A stretch of DNA of 64,000 nt. Origin: Hybos culiciformis (Eukaryota; Arthropoda; Insecta; Diptera; Hybotidae). Of this stretch, positions 52,001-64,000 are shown in pieces. Positions within the stretch are counted from its first letter, which is position 1, and each line of letters begins with the position of its first letter. The stretch is from positions 132,240,732 to 132,304,731 of the forward strand of contig OZ023273.1 in the NCBI GenBank assembly GCA_964007475.1, in the 5' to 3' direction. The position numbers and the translations under genes are program-made. The notes below the pieces were generated by a model. That model was given only the letters and a program-made list of their open reading frames with translations. It searched no databases and was not told where the DNA came from.

Positions 52001-54291
52001 TTAAATCAGTAGAATTATATCTGCAATCAACATGCACACAAATGTAATTAATTAATTTTCTTTTTACATATAAGTTTACGACTTTGGCAGTTCATACAAT
52101 CATTCGATAGTTATGTACTATATGCTTCATGCATTTTTTATCTCTCATGCATAATAATAAGAAAGTTATTATATGCAATTATACTATATGCATTGCATAC
52201 ATCTTATGGTTTTTCAAAATAATTTATGACAGTTATTAATTTTCTTCGTTTCTTTCTTTTATGTCATAATAATTTTTTTTTAATTTAACTATTATCACTA
52301 CTCGTATAGAATAATAAAAAAAATATATATATTTTTACACTGAAAGAGATTTTTATAAGTTTTTATTATATTTTTAATTATAAACTTTTTTCCAAGAGAA
52401 TTAGTACATACACAGCATATATCTATATACGTATAAAATTCTTTATTTCTTTATGCTAAGAAAAAATACATAGTTTTAAAATTAAACTTAGTTTAATAAT
52501 AATATAATCCTTTTATAACTGGAATTTATCGTATAACCTTTTTTAATTTAATTGAAAAAAGAGATCGAAAAGAAAAGTGCCAAAAAAGTTCTAATAGCCA
52601 ATATCGGGTGTACCACTAATCATAACCATTTATTAAAGTGATGGTGGTTTAACAATTAAAATATTAATACATATAGAGAGTAAAAATATATAAATATCTT
52701 TCAGGAGGTACGTATAATAGTCTTTACAATGTCAGCTCGAGTATATATATTTTTGGGAAATAACTCTAATGTTTGAGAATGTCATAATGCAGAGAAAAAT
52801 TATAAACCTCACCCAATTTATTTTATTAAAACTAAAAGCCATTTACCTAATTATACTATTTTTAATTTATATGTTTTAAACTGTGTAGTCTTAGCACCAT
52901 TTTCGTTCTTATAAAAATAATATCTAAGACATCACCGAGTAATGCTCATAGATATAACTTGTGTGAGCTATAATAGATTTTCCAAATTTTAATAATCAAT
53001 ATTTCAATAATATTCAATAGTTCTATAAATTTATAATAGTTTTTTTCTTGGCCCAAACATCAAATCACCTCCTAAATATTTGTTATAACAGTGTTAAAAA
53101 ATAGTATTAAAAAAACGTTATATTACAATGAAATTAAATTTATATAGAACAGGAAATTATCAACAATATAAAATTACAGAAAAACTTTTATTTTATTTAT
53201 TTTTTATTTTCATCTAAAAAAACAAAAACATGAAAGAAAGTTTTTTTTTTTAGTTATCCACTAAAAAGTTCATGATTGCAGCTTAAATGAACATTGTACT
53301 CAGGTGTAAACAAAAATAGTTATGGTTAAACTAAAAGAGTTTAACAAGTTTGGAATTTTTTAAGGTTTCATTATTATTAAAAAAAAAAAGAAGATAGAAT
53401 AAAGAAATAAAATAATTTTAAGGATAAAAGTTGAAAAGTTTAAAAATTTTATTTTGAAAAAAATAAATTTTTCAAAATTCTTACATAAATGGCAATGAGT
53501 ATAATACCAAAAAAAAAAAAAAAGAATAAAAACCAAAAATCCAGTACTTGAACTTAAGACATTGAGGTAACATAAAATTTATTTTAAAAGCAAGATATCA
53601 AATAATTAAAAAATAGTTTTTATACCTGAAATATATAAGTGCAGATACTTATGTATTTATTAAAATAATATTATAATATATAAATTATATAAAGTATTAT
53701 TATAGTTTTAAAACAATTTCATTATACTAAATAGTTAGAAAAATATTGAAATTCAATATTGTCTTAAAGTTTAAAAACATTATTTGAAATAATATTGTTT
53801 TTTTTTTTTGCTTATATTCAATTTTCCAAATGATACATTTAGTTTTTTTTTGTGAATATTTCTATGTTAAATGTGTACTATTGTTTATACATATACTATC
53901 TATCTATTTTGCTATTTACTCTTTATTCTATAAATATCAATTTTAAATTTCAATTCAAAATAATATAAAATAAAAAAATTAGACATAAACTAAAACATGT
54001 CTGCCAGAATCATACAAAATTTCTAATGGCGAAAATGAGAAATATATAATTAATAAAATAAAAATATTAAATTCACAAAAATGAATCTCCTGATTTTGGT
54101 ATATAATCCACAGCTTTTTTCTTCAAATTTTCAATTTTCAATCAAATATAACATTGTTTTTGAAGGTTTTTCCTTGAAAATACATAAATGTATTCACTTT
54201 TTTGTATGTTTGTTAGCTTCCAATTTCTATATTATTATTATTGAATATAAATATAAATTTGAACAACACTAAAATACACATTATCGATGTT
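49028..54291. other. Gene-poor A+T-rich DNA
   Basis: Apart from a possible element head at about 49219-49450, I see no gene. The frames at 50816-51100 and 51549-51776 have no start context, no recognisable motifs and A+T-driven composition. Confidence 0.5.
49219..49450 (+). mobile_element. Possible fragment of an insect repeat family
   Basis: The block starts TCTATATAAATAAAAATGCT and continues with GGTATTGTCTGTTTGT. It later holds CACCATCTAGTGG. Strings of the type TATAAATAAAAATG followed by GTCTGTTTGT recur as the heads of dispersed repeats in many insect genomes. No ends or target duplication can be defined here, and no protein is encoded. Confidence 0.25.
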
Positions 54292-54437
54292 CTTAATTTA
54301 TTTATTTATTTCAAATGCTTAATACAAGCGAATAAAAAATATAATGATATTAAAATTAAATATATATACAATTAATTTAATAAGGGATGTAAAAATATAT
54401 ACAAATCAGTAACATTTACTATTAAATAATGTATCCC

Positions 54438-55490
54438 TTAGTTTGAATTATTCAAAATAGTATAATAAAATTTACTTTTAAAAGAAGGACTTTCGAAAAC
54501 GTATAACTGAAGCAGGAATTGGTATCGGTTATAAATCTTGAATAGGGAGTTAAGTGGGCTATATTGACCATAATTGGTTCTGGAAAATTGAATACAAATG
54601 ACATCAAAACTTCTAAGACTTCTTGAGGGCACATTGAAAAATAAGTTAGACATTAAACAGCTACTTGTCGTTTTTCCTTTGATGACTTTATGGATAAAGC
54701 TGAACGACAAATAAGCTCTTCTATTCTCCAGACTTGGGAAATTTAGAAGTTGAAGTCTGTGAGTGTATGGAGGTAGATTCAAATTATCCTGCCAATTGAG
54801 GCGCCTTAAAGCGAAACGAAGGAAATTTTTTTGAACCGATTCCAATCTAGAGATATGAGTAGCGTAGAATGGATTCCAGACCTGGCAAGAATATTCCAAT
54901 ATGGGACGAACAAAAGAAGAATATAGAAGCTTCATAACATATGGATCATTGAATTGTTTAGATTGCCTCTTGATAAAACCAAGAACACGCAGTGCCTTAC
55001 TTGTAACAAAATCGATATGTTTAATAAAATTCAACTTTTCATCCAACAAAACTCCAAGATCAGTGGTCTCTACTTCCCTTGTTAAAGTAGAGGATCCAAC
55101 ACTGTATTGAAAATCAAAAATGTTCTTCTTTCTACAGAATGACATTGAGTGACACTTATTAACGTTTAATTGAAGATTATTTGAGGTACACCAATTACAA
55201 AATGATTCGATATCATTTTGCAAGTCAATGCAGTCGGAATAACTAGTTATGGACTTGAAAATTTTTGCGTCATCTGCGTAAATAAGAACTTCAGATGAAT
55301 TTAGTATATTTGGAAGATCATTTATAAATAAAATAAAGAAAATAGGACCAAGATGACTACCTTGTGGAACACCACAATTTACCAAAAACGGTGCTGATAA
55401 GAAGTTATTAAAAGAAACTTGATAATAACGATTAGATAAGTAATCATATATCCAATCGACAAAAGCTGAATGAAAGCCCATTTTGTTCAA
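54438..55490 (-). pseudogene. Reverse transcriptase, C-terminal half
   Basis: The open frame gives 350 residues and extends a few codons further upstream, to about 55523; its first codon is TTG, so it has no natural start. GVPQGSHLGPIFFILFINDL (residues 40-59) and YADD (71-74) are motifs B and C of non-LTR reverse transcriptases. The following palm/thumb region (DLGVLLDEKLNF, ALRVLGFIKRQ, SFVRPILEYSCQVWNPFYAT) is typical of jockey and CR1-group elements. The motif A aspartate region (normally SKAFDKV-H), and everything before it in the domain, are missing, so the enzyme cannot be active. The frame is otherwise free of stops over 1 kb, suggesting a fairly young copy. Frames on either strand inside it are shadows. 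Confidence 0.9.
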
Positions 55491-55498
55491 TTTACAAA

Positions 55499-55774
55499 TT
55501 AGGGTTTTGTGGCATAATTAAAATTTGAAAGAAAAGAATATGAGTTTACAGAGTCAACTTGAGGCGAACGCGAAGTAGGGACGGCCTCAAAAGAAGATTT
55601 GAAGAAATCAGCGAAGAGATTAGCAATAATATAATTATTATCACTACTGACATCATTGTAATGGAGAGTTGTTGGATATGAAGAAGAACCTCTTTTTAAG
55701 TTAACAAAGTTCCAGAATTGTTTTGGATCTAACTTGAGATCATTTTCTAATTGAGACTCTTCCTTTACTAGAGT
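55499..55774 (-). pseudogene. Retrotransposon ORF2 linker fragment
   Basis: In a different frame from the reverse transcriptase half, this segment reads LENDLKLDPKQFWNFVNLKR, then SYPTTLHY, IIANLFADFFKSSFE and VNSYSFLSNFN, and ends at TAA (55499-55501). The pattern DPKQFW-F---K followed by a FADFF block is the linker between the endonuclease and reverse transcriptase domains in jockey/CR1-type ORF2 proteins. It joins the later half of the same ORF through a junction at about 55505-55520, where the frame also changes. The endonuclease domain is absent. Confidence 0.75.
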
Positions 55775-55785
55775 TTATTCTAACA

Positions 55786-58700
55786 TTATTAAAATTCGAT
55801 TATTCTACCATTCATTAAGCATTTTTTAATTGGTAACATATTGAAATTTCTTAGAAAATTTTTTCATTATTAAAAACCATTATAAAATTATAGGTAAAAA
55901 GGAAAAAATTTCAATTACATTTTTTAATTACTCACACGTCGTAATCAATGTTTTTTATAAAATTGAAATGGTATACAAAAGCCTTCTTATAAGTTGAAGT
56001 TGAATATAATTGATTGAAAGAGTTTTACTTAGAGTGAATTGAGGAAAATTTTTTATCTGACAGTTTGCTTAGAGATTTTTATTTTCAACCAATTCGTTAG
56101 CCATGAACCGATATTATAAGTACCGTATTTATTTTTAGTTATATTATTTACGCTGAAAAGATTATTTATATACCATTTATTATTTTTAACTACGATTTCA
56201 GTGTATTTTATGAATCACGACATATGCACAGAACATGCATATGTTTTGTGGGATATTGGAGAATTATTATTGAATATTCAATAAATAAATGAATATTCAC
56301 TAATATTTAATGATTAAATATTGAATAATGGTATGGTATAAATAAACTACAAAATGTATAAAAATAATATAAATATTCCTTCTAAATTTTCAGAATACTT
56401 TACTACTGATTTTTTTTTTTTTAATTCATTATCTACATTAGCAAATTGAATTAATTTTCCTGAAATAGAATTTATTGAAGTTAGCTAAAAGATATAAAAA
56501 AAACAAAGTTTTCTATTTTTATAATTATCATAATTTAACTTAATTGTATGTTATGTTTATGCACAAATAAGTTTATAGAATCAATTTCTTTATTTTGAGC
56601 TGCTCATATTTCTAACAACACTTACTGTGGCTGGAGCTGGAGAACTCAGCAATTTAAAATTTGATCGAATAATAGTTAAAGCTTTAAACTTCTCAATTTA
56701 AACTTACAGATATTTCCTCGCCTTCATTTTATTTTTTAAATGTTTTCCTTTTAAAAAAAAAAATAATTCCAAAAACAGGAACTGGGAATTAAAGTATTAA
56801 AAAACAAATAAATTAATCAAAAAATTTTTCATCGGTATTAAGAATAAAGAAAATTCCCAAATTTATTCACTAAATCTAAAAAATATTCTTATTTCATTTT
56901 TTTCATATAATCAATGAATGTCAGAATATGTTGTCATATAGTTTACCTATAAGTTATATTATAATGTCTTTAGAAATATTATATAAAATAAAATCGAATT
57001 TGTAATATTTGTGGTTCAATCTAAAACTATTCTAGTTGGATTTTAGCTTTTTATGATTTTTATTCCAGGGGCGTGAATTTTTTTTGAATAAAATAAATTG
57101 ACTTGGAGAATAAATAGAATCGGAAATATGTGAATATAATTTTTCAACTAAAAAAGTAAAAAACACAAAAATTAATAGAAATATTTTATTTTCTATAACT
57201 ATGGTTCATACTTCGAACAATTTGATAATGAGAATCTTACTTATATTTCGAATTATAAACTTTTTTCCTCAAATTTATTAAATGTATACTATACTCCGGT
57301 AGTTTGGAACATGATGGTGCGTCCGACCTTTTCAACTTTATACTTCTGTAGCATTTAGAAAATTGATTTTTTTTTTGTAAATTACACTGACTAAAAATGG
57401 TTAAACAACTGCAAAAGATCTTAATTTGATCTGTCTACAGATTTAATGAAAGTAAAAGATGATTTTAAAATATTGCAATTACATGTGATGAATTTTTGTA
57501 TTGCCCTCTTATGGTGAAATCAATAATAATTTTCACATGAACCATCTTACACAAAATCTTGACGGCGCCCATGACTATACTTAGAACCGAACAAGAACGT
57601 CTAAAACATAAAATGATGAAAGAATCATAATGAAAGATGAAATTTGAAAAAAAAAAAATTGCCCTAAATGCAATTATTATTAAATAATAAATTTTTCATA
57701 TTAATAAAAGAATTTTTTTTTTTATAATGAATTTAACAATAGGTACATAAATATTAAAACAGAATTTTATTATCATAAATTCCTAAATGAAAATTTTTTT
57801 TTTATTTTAATTATAAAGTTCCAATTATAAAAAAAAAAGACATTCATTGCTTTACAAATTAAATATAAAATATTAAATAAAGCTTTTTATAATGTTAAAA
57901 GCATTAATTTTTTATTGTCTAGTGGACATTAAAAAGGACATTTTAATTGTGCAGCCAAGAAGTGCAAATTAATGAAAAATTAACATTTATAATAATGATA
58001 TTTAATATTATATAGAGTAGAATAAACTCTGAAAATGAGGTAATTTATAATTTACAATCGCGATTTAAGCTTCGATAACTTTTAAATAGAAAATTATGAT
58101 ATTTTCTATTATTTTGCAGCCAGCTCACCGCTTAATAGTTTAAAATATTGACTTGTTAAAGCTGATCAAAAATACAACTATGATTCCTTGCCGTCTGAGT
58201 AATTATTAAATAATTAATTCTTGGCTCATTTGCTCATTCTAAAGCACTAATCAACTTTTAGTATAATTAATTTACCATTAGGTATATAATTTCAAATTTT
58301 TTTTTTACTAGATGCAGAACAGTCTACAATTAAAGTAAAAATTTAAAGTTACAAATAAACATATGATTTTGGATAGGTTTTTTGTGGGAAAGCCAGCAAG
58401 TAAGTTATAGTATAATACAATCAAAAAATAAGAACTGAACATTGGAAAATTTCGATCATGTTTCCAACTACAATATATAAAATAAAAGCATTCCATTTCT
58501 CAACATATTTCAAAATCTTTTGTTTACTCTAATATTTTTCAAATAATTCTATTTGAGTAACATTGTTACACATAATATGAATTTTCCTAAATATATGACC
58601 AAAGAAACCAAATTGATTGAAAAAAGTAGAAAGGGCTTACACGATAAAAAAAAAATAATCAATTGTACAAAATTATGTATGTTACATGCAGTGCATGATA

Positions 58701-61700
58701 TCCATGTACGTTTCAACGATGTAACTATGTACAATTTTACATACATATACATAGATTCATAAGAATTTTTGTGAATGAAAAAAAAAATTATAATATCAAA
58801 TTGGCTGGAAAAGATATTATAATGTTTTTCCTTCGTTTTTATGATTATTTTTTTTTTCTTATAGAAATATGTGTAACATAAAAATGTTTAGAATTCATAT
58901 TTCTGTAAACAGCTTTTGGTAAATATAATAATACATAATTTTGATGATGATTTTGAAGCAAGAAGTTGTAAATTATCATTATATGATTTTTTTTCTTTTG
59001 ATCAAAAATTCAGGAAATAATTTTCTTTTGAAAAAGCTACACATGCAAAAATGATAAGTGAGATGAGAGAAGTTGTTTATCTTAGAGGAATTGTAATTAT
59101 AATAATAATTATATCTTTTTCACACGTTATGTCTGCTACATATTGTAAAATTTTTTCAATTTACTGTAGTCTAAAATGAAATGTGTGTGAGCTTTGAAGT
59201 TCTCATTTAAATACGTTTAATTGGGTTAGGTTTATCCCTATTATTCTGATGAAGTTTTTCATTCTTTTGAATAACAAAGACCTTGTAAAGCCTGCCTACC
59301 TCCAATCATTAAACTTGCGAAGACTATGGAAAGATATTTGAATTAATCTTCTCCGACATAATTTACCTTATACTGTACAAATTTTCTACATGAATCAAGT
59401 ACGACATATCTTTTAGAATGCACTTCAACGATCTGTTTCTATTGTATTTTTATATCAAGATAAATCCGGTGGTTTTCCTATGACCTAATATCTTTACTTT
59501 TTTTAATTATTAATTATGGAATCCTCATTATTAGTTGTGGACATTCAATTGTTAATATTTTATAATATGATAAAAATTTTTAATAATAATAAAATAAATC
59601 TAAAGATTATATAGTTTCTGGCCTAAGTAGATTTTCTATAATTGACGACTCGCTTAACATATATTCGTACATTACATAAGTGAATATCACGAAGTATTTT
59701 GCAGTTATTCCAAAGAAATGTGAGATTATAAGCTAATAAATAAACATTAACATAATATAAATAACATAATATAAACTGCCTACACTTTAAGAGTTCAAGT
59801 TCAGATAGTTTCATCTTAATATTCAAAATTATTTTAATATTATTTATACAGAAAAAAAATCTTCATCACATAATAATATAAAAACCCTTTTATAATACAA
59901 TTTTACATCAAAATATGATTCTTATGTTTTATTAACTTCGATGACTTATGTTATTTTATCATATTATAAAAATACAAATTAACACTTCACTTGCACACTA
60001 TATATATATAGTTACCAACGGCAAATTTCTTTGTATATTTAATAATTTCATATAGAATAGAAATTGTACAAAAAACTATATGAAAAAAATAATAATAACA
60101 TTATCTTTAACACTTAATCTTTGTTACATATTCTATGTTAGACTATAGTATATATAATATTGTTGAAGAGGATTTATAATAAAAATAGAAAAAAAATATA
60201 TTATATATATACCATAATGTTATTACAAATAATAATTTGAATTACTTTCATACTTTGTGAAAAGTTTATGCGTTAATTAAGAGAATATAATAATATCAGA
60301 TATAATAGTATAGTTAAGTAGTACATGATCTGTATAATTAAATAAAGCATAAATATGATTAAAATGAAAATATGTTTTAGAAAATAAAATTAAATGTGCT
60401 ATAAAATGCAACAACATTACCTACTTTATTTCCTGTAAAAACATTGAACATATAGATATTTGTTCAACAAGTTAATAGTTTAAGAAAGAAATTGTTTTGC
60501 GTTAGAATGTCATTCTAAATTCTGCGATAAGAGAGTTAGAGTTGCGATTATGTTTATGGAGATGTAATAACATCGTAGCCAGTGCATTCAATTTTATACA
60601 TTTTCAGATTTGGTAGTTACAGTCAAGTAGCAATCCTTATTTTTATAAATAAAACTAAGAATAGAATTGTATAGAAATATCTATATTACTACTCAATGTA
60701 GTTTATGTTAGAAATATATTATAATTTTCATGAACTTTTCATAGAACTGCTGGCATTAGACTTTGAATCCTATATCCTTAAGAATTATTTTTTTTTTTTT
60801 AATCAATACCTTTTTTATTTGTTTTGGTGGTCAGTTTTGTTTTTTTTCTTTATTATTAAAGATTTTTCTTTTCCTACTATAACCATTTCAAACAAAGAGG
60901 TAACAAAAAACAAAACTTGATGTTGTTAGCATTCTGATAAATATCTTAATTTTATTTTCTTGACTTTTTATTATACGAAAATTGTAATAATTTTTTTTCT
61001 TTTCTATTGTAGTTTTTAAATTGAGATATTTTCTTGGGTCAAAAACAAAAAAAAAAATTCAGATATTTTATTTAAAAAAAAAAAAAAACAAATTTATTAA
61101 ATATAAAAACACAAAACCAATTTCTCGGAAATGAAATTTTTTTTTTTATATTATTACAATGAAAACCGAAAAAAAAGGTAAATTTACTGCTAAATGGCCC
61201 TTGAAGAAATATTGATATCCATTTTTTTCGCTCAATCCTTAACACACATGTGCGTTTTTGCAAAATAAATTTTCATAGCTTTAATAATTACAAAAAAATA
61301 CTTTTCAGAATTTCATGATTTCTAACGATTGTACACTGAAAAAAAAACCAGATTTCTCTGTATCGAATACGTGAATGACTTTAGCAATATTAGATATTTG
61401 TCATTAGCAAGGAAAAATAGATCGTATACTTTGACTTTTTAATACAGATTGTATAAAAAAAAAATTTTATTCATTTTTCCCTCTGAAAAAACAAAAAAAA
61501 TAATAATTTTTGAATAATAGCAATTTTTGTTACAATTCATTTTCATTTATATTTTTAGACGAGTTGTATATGTATGTATTATTTGAGCCCTAACTATCAG
61601 AAAATATTGCAGTTTAAGTTATAACTTTATATCTGGTTCTATATCCTATAGCTGATTTTCCGACAAGTTTTTTTCTAATCTATTTTTTTCTAGTACAAGA

Positions 61701-63171
61701 AGTTGTATAAAAGTCCCTTAAAACGAGAAAATATAAATGAACAGAAATATCGTGCCTTTAATCGAATTTCGATCAATGCCACTATTCAGAGTATTTAATG
61801 AAAACTTGAAACGTAAAAATCAATTAATATTAAGCATTAACAATAACAAAAATGTATACCAAATGAAAAATAATTACACCAAATGCAAAAATTATGTTTA
61901 AAATAACTTTTATTATAGCAAGTGCTTACACAAAGTATTTTCCTTAGAATCGGTTCTTATCACAAAATTAAGAGTGTCTGTCTAACCCAGGAAATAAATA
62001 TAATAAGTTGTAATTTTTTTTTTCCTTTTTTAAACTTAAATATCCATAAATTAAGTAGAAAAAAATCAACTTAACCAATTCATACCAAAACTGAATTATT
62101 TTTTCTATATTACCGGTACCATAATATTTATATAGTTTTGTGCTAACACGCGTACATAAAATATTACATATTTAAGTTTATTTTATCTTAATGCTAATTC
62201 AATTTTGATAAAAATAATCTTATAATAATAATTTCTGTTAAACATTACTATTGCACTGAATTACAATATTTGTAAAAATTATTGGAATAATTGGAATTTT
62301 ATTATTAAGTTCCATAAAAAGTATTACACAAAATGTATTATTGGTTTTATTCAATAGAACAAAAAATAAGAAATTTAATATCTTTTTTTTTTTTTTTCAA
62401 AAAGTTATTTATTTTTTTCAAGAAAGCATAGAAATAGCCTTTAATCTTTAAACCAGTAAACAAGTTTGCAATATTTTAGAATTTTTTTTTTACCAAATCC
62501 AATTTCTAAAACTTTTATTGGCATTTTTATAATACATTTAAAGAACATTTTTATAATTTAAAAAATGTAGATATTAAAGTTTTTGACAGAAAATCTGAAC
62601 ATTCTAAGAAATTCTCGATTCGAAATGCTTAAAATTATAATTCTGGGAACGATTTTTTGACTTTCATTTTAACATAAAATTCTAGGATCGATGAATGGGA
62701 AATTCTTAAGTATATTATAATTTGTAAACCATCATCATTGTTTCCTGAATGTTATGAGCAGTTCGAACATTCAATTTGATATTAAAAGTGAAAATTCTGC
62801 AGTGAGACTCTTCAGTAATTTTCCAATTTGAATGCAAAATAACTAAATATGTTGGCATATTATTATGAAATATAAAAGTTCTAGAAAATATTTATACTAT
62901 ATAAATATACTTATTCAAACAAAACCAAAAAATAAATTCTTGATAATAATAAACTTAATCAACATTATTTTTATCCGGAATAGAATAATAAAATAAAGTA
63001 TACAAATATGATGTTAGGTTTATTTTTATTTCCCGATAAAATTTCTTAATTTGTTACAAAATAATATGAATTCAATGAAAGTTACACCACATTGAAGAAT
63101 TAAATCAATTTGATTTTGAATTGATAAACCAAATTAAGCCATACACATTTTTTTAGTATTTTTTAAAAATA
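55786..63171. other. Gene-poor A+T-rich DNA
   Basis: No gene is supported. One possible degenerate hAT-like element lies at 57066-57573. A more balanced pocket at 59220-59490 gives broken plus-strand frames of 27 codons or less. The frames at 58549-58762 overlap on opposite strands and look like chance. Confidence 0.5.
57066..57573. mobile_element. Possible degenerate hAT-like element
   Basis: The left boundary CAGGGGCGTGAATTTTTTTT and the inverted right boundary CATGGGCGCCGTCAAGATTT share seven of the first eight bases and then align with a two-base gap. The interior of about 500 bp includes a G+C-richer block (57296-57360). The flanks do not show a target duplication, so this may be an old insertion, a nested fragment or chance. 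Confidence 0.3.
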
Positions 63172-63179
63172 TTACAAAA

Positions 63180-63973
63180 CATAGGCGCCCGGAGCGGGGG
63201 GGGGGGCAAGGGGGGCCTTGGCCCCCCCCTGGCTTTGATGAAGAAAATAAAACTTAATCAGTGATAAGACCTAAACAATAAACTCGTACAAATTAGAAAC
63301 CCGATTTTAATTTAAATAATATTAGAATGTTTGTCATTTTTCAAACAAAAAAAAAACTTATTATCTCGCACAATAACTTTTTTATAAGAAGAAAATCATC
63401 GTTCAGTTACAATAAAAAAATAACTGTTCAGTTACAAAAAAATAAAGCAATTGCATTTCTTAATATTTATGGTGTAGAAATATCTATGGTGTATAAATAT
63501 AAAAGATTATTTTTTTAACTTTTACGCCGGAGATGTTCAATTTACGTGTTTGAGTATAATACGCCTCATAAAGTTTCATATAATGTGTCTTTTTTATGTC
63601 GCATACGTGCATGAACTACGTCTAAAATATCTTCGTTGGTTTTGTTTTTCTTCTAATTGGCGAGTTACTGAAAGTTTTGGAACGATTCGGAAGACGGAAG
63701 GTATCTGGTTTTTTTTTCTTTATATATGTATTACATATTATTTATTTTTTATTTGTTTTTTATTATCTAATCCAGCAAGTGAATTCGTTTATTAAAAATG
63801 TTAATTTATGTTTGTTATTTTTTACTTTTTAAAAGAAAAGATTCATATAAGATACATGTAACTTAATTCTCAACACATTTTTTTTATTTTCATCGTTGAA
63901 GAAAAACATATTTATAAGCTTTTTAAAAAAAATTTCTTGCCCCCCCCTAGAAAAAATCCTGCGGGCGCCTATG
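63180..63973. mobile_element. Non-autonomous hAT transposon D with G/C-run ends
   Basis: The 794-bp element is flanked by the perfect 8-bp duplication TTACAAAA (63172-63179 and 63974-63981). The first 12 bases, CATAGGCGCCCG, are repeated exactly in inverted form at the right end. Inward, both ends have a G run followed by CAAG (read from each end): 11 G at 63196-63206 on the left, and 8 C on the plus strand at 63940-63947 on the right, so the inverted similarity extends about 35-40 bases with an indel. Further G6 and C8 runs follow on the left. Two open frames inside (63327-63518 and 63550-63795) are short and match no transposase, so I read it as non-autonomous. Confidence 0.9.
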
Positions 63974-64000
63974 TTACAAAATATAGTGAAATAGCATAAT

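Larger units (their letters stand above)
54292..55785 (-). mobile_element. Jockey/CR1-like non-LTR retrotransposon, truncated
   Basis: The element lies on the minus strand. Its 3' end is at low coordinates: a UTR of about 120-140 bases ending in TTTGAAATAAATAAATAAATT (+ strand 54292-54313), a short A-rich tail of the kind used by this group. The 5' end is lost at about 55775-55785, which is usual for target-primed insertion. What remains is the linker before the reverse transcriptase (55499-55774) joined to the second half of the reverse transcriptase and the C-terminal region (54438-55523). The front half of the reverse transcriptase is deleted between them. I could not find a convincing target-site duplication. 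Confidence 0.85.

Noticed and set aside
54901..55110. Plus-strand ORF of 69 residues, and another minus-strand frame at 54452-54634.
   Set aside because: Both are shadows of the reverse transcriptase frame on the minus strand.
63327..63795. Two ORFs (63 and 81 residues) inside hAT element D.
   Set aside because: Neither shows transposase motifs, and both are compatible with chance in a non-coding element; listing them as genes is not supported.
1..64000. CRISPR arrays, bacterial operons, rRNA genes.
   Set aside because: No regularly spaced repeats, no coding-dense strand runs and no rRNA-like conserved blocks are present; splice sites and transposon types are those of an animal nuclear genome.

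Overview
The window looks like non-coding DNA from an insect nuclear genome, most likely a fly (Diptera). It is very A+T-rich, roughly four-fifths by eye, and full of T and A runs. The few coding pieces are split by short introns with GT/AG ends. The one recognisable host gene encodes a secreted DUF1091 (DM8) type protein, a family known mainly from Diptera. The mobile DNA is of animal type: a jockey/CR1-like non-LTR retrotransposon and several hAT elements with 8-bp target duplications. There are no operons, ribosome binding sites, CRISPR arrays, rRNA genes or intact tRNA genes.

Layout. 1-5217: no gene seen. 5218-6153 (+): three-exon DUF1091-like gene with a signal peptide. 6266-22413: long gene-poor stretch holding a possible small membrane protein (15227-15433, -), a GATA-motif cluster (about 14214-14275) and a weak tRNA-like remnant (about 17061-17122). 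22414-22719: a MITE-like element. 22720-29709: nothing firm. 29710-29911: CRE, TATA and initiator-like motifs before a 19-codon ORF that resembles a signal peptide. 30288-31008: non-autonomous hAT. 34920-35203: near-perfect 284-bp foldback with a 9-bp target duplication. 36141-36350: unassigned ORF. 41101-41359 and 41417-41944: two neighbouring DNA elements; the second still encodes the C-terminal tail of a hAT transposase. 44395-44813: possible two-exon small gene. 45920-46509: third hAT. 48265-49027: an unassigned ORF and a decayed coding stretch of unknown family. 54292-55785 (-): 5'-truncated, internally deleted jockey/CR1-like retrotransposon. 63180-63973: fourth hAT, with G/C homopolymer ends.

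The genes do not form a pathway. The main theme is mobile DNA: four insertions have exact 8-bp target duplications and a fifth has a 9-bp one, which define their ends to the base. The elements stand out as G+C-richer islands. Most other open frames are what chance gives in such A+T-rich DNA and are not annotated. The best leads for something undescribed are the foldback element, the decayed ORF at 48767-49027, the small two-exon candidate at 44395 and the promoter-like block at 29710.
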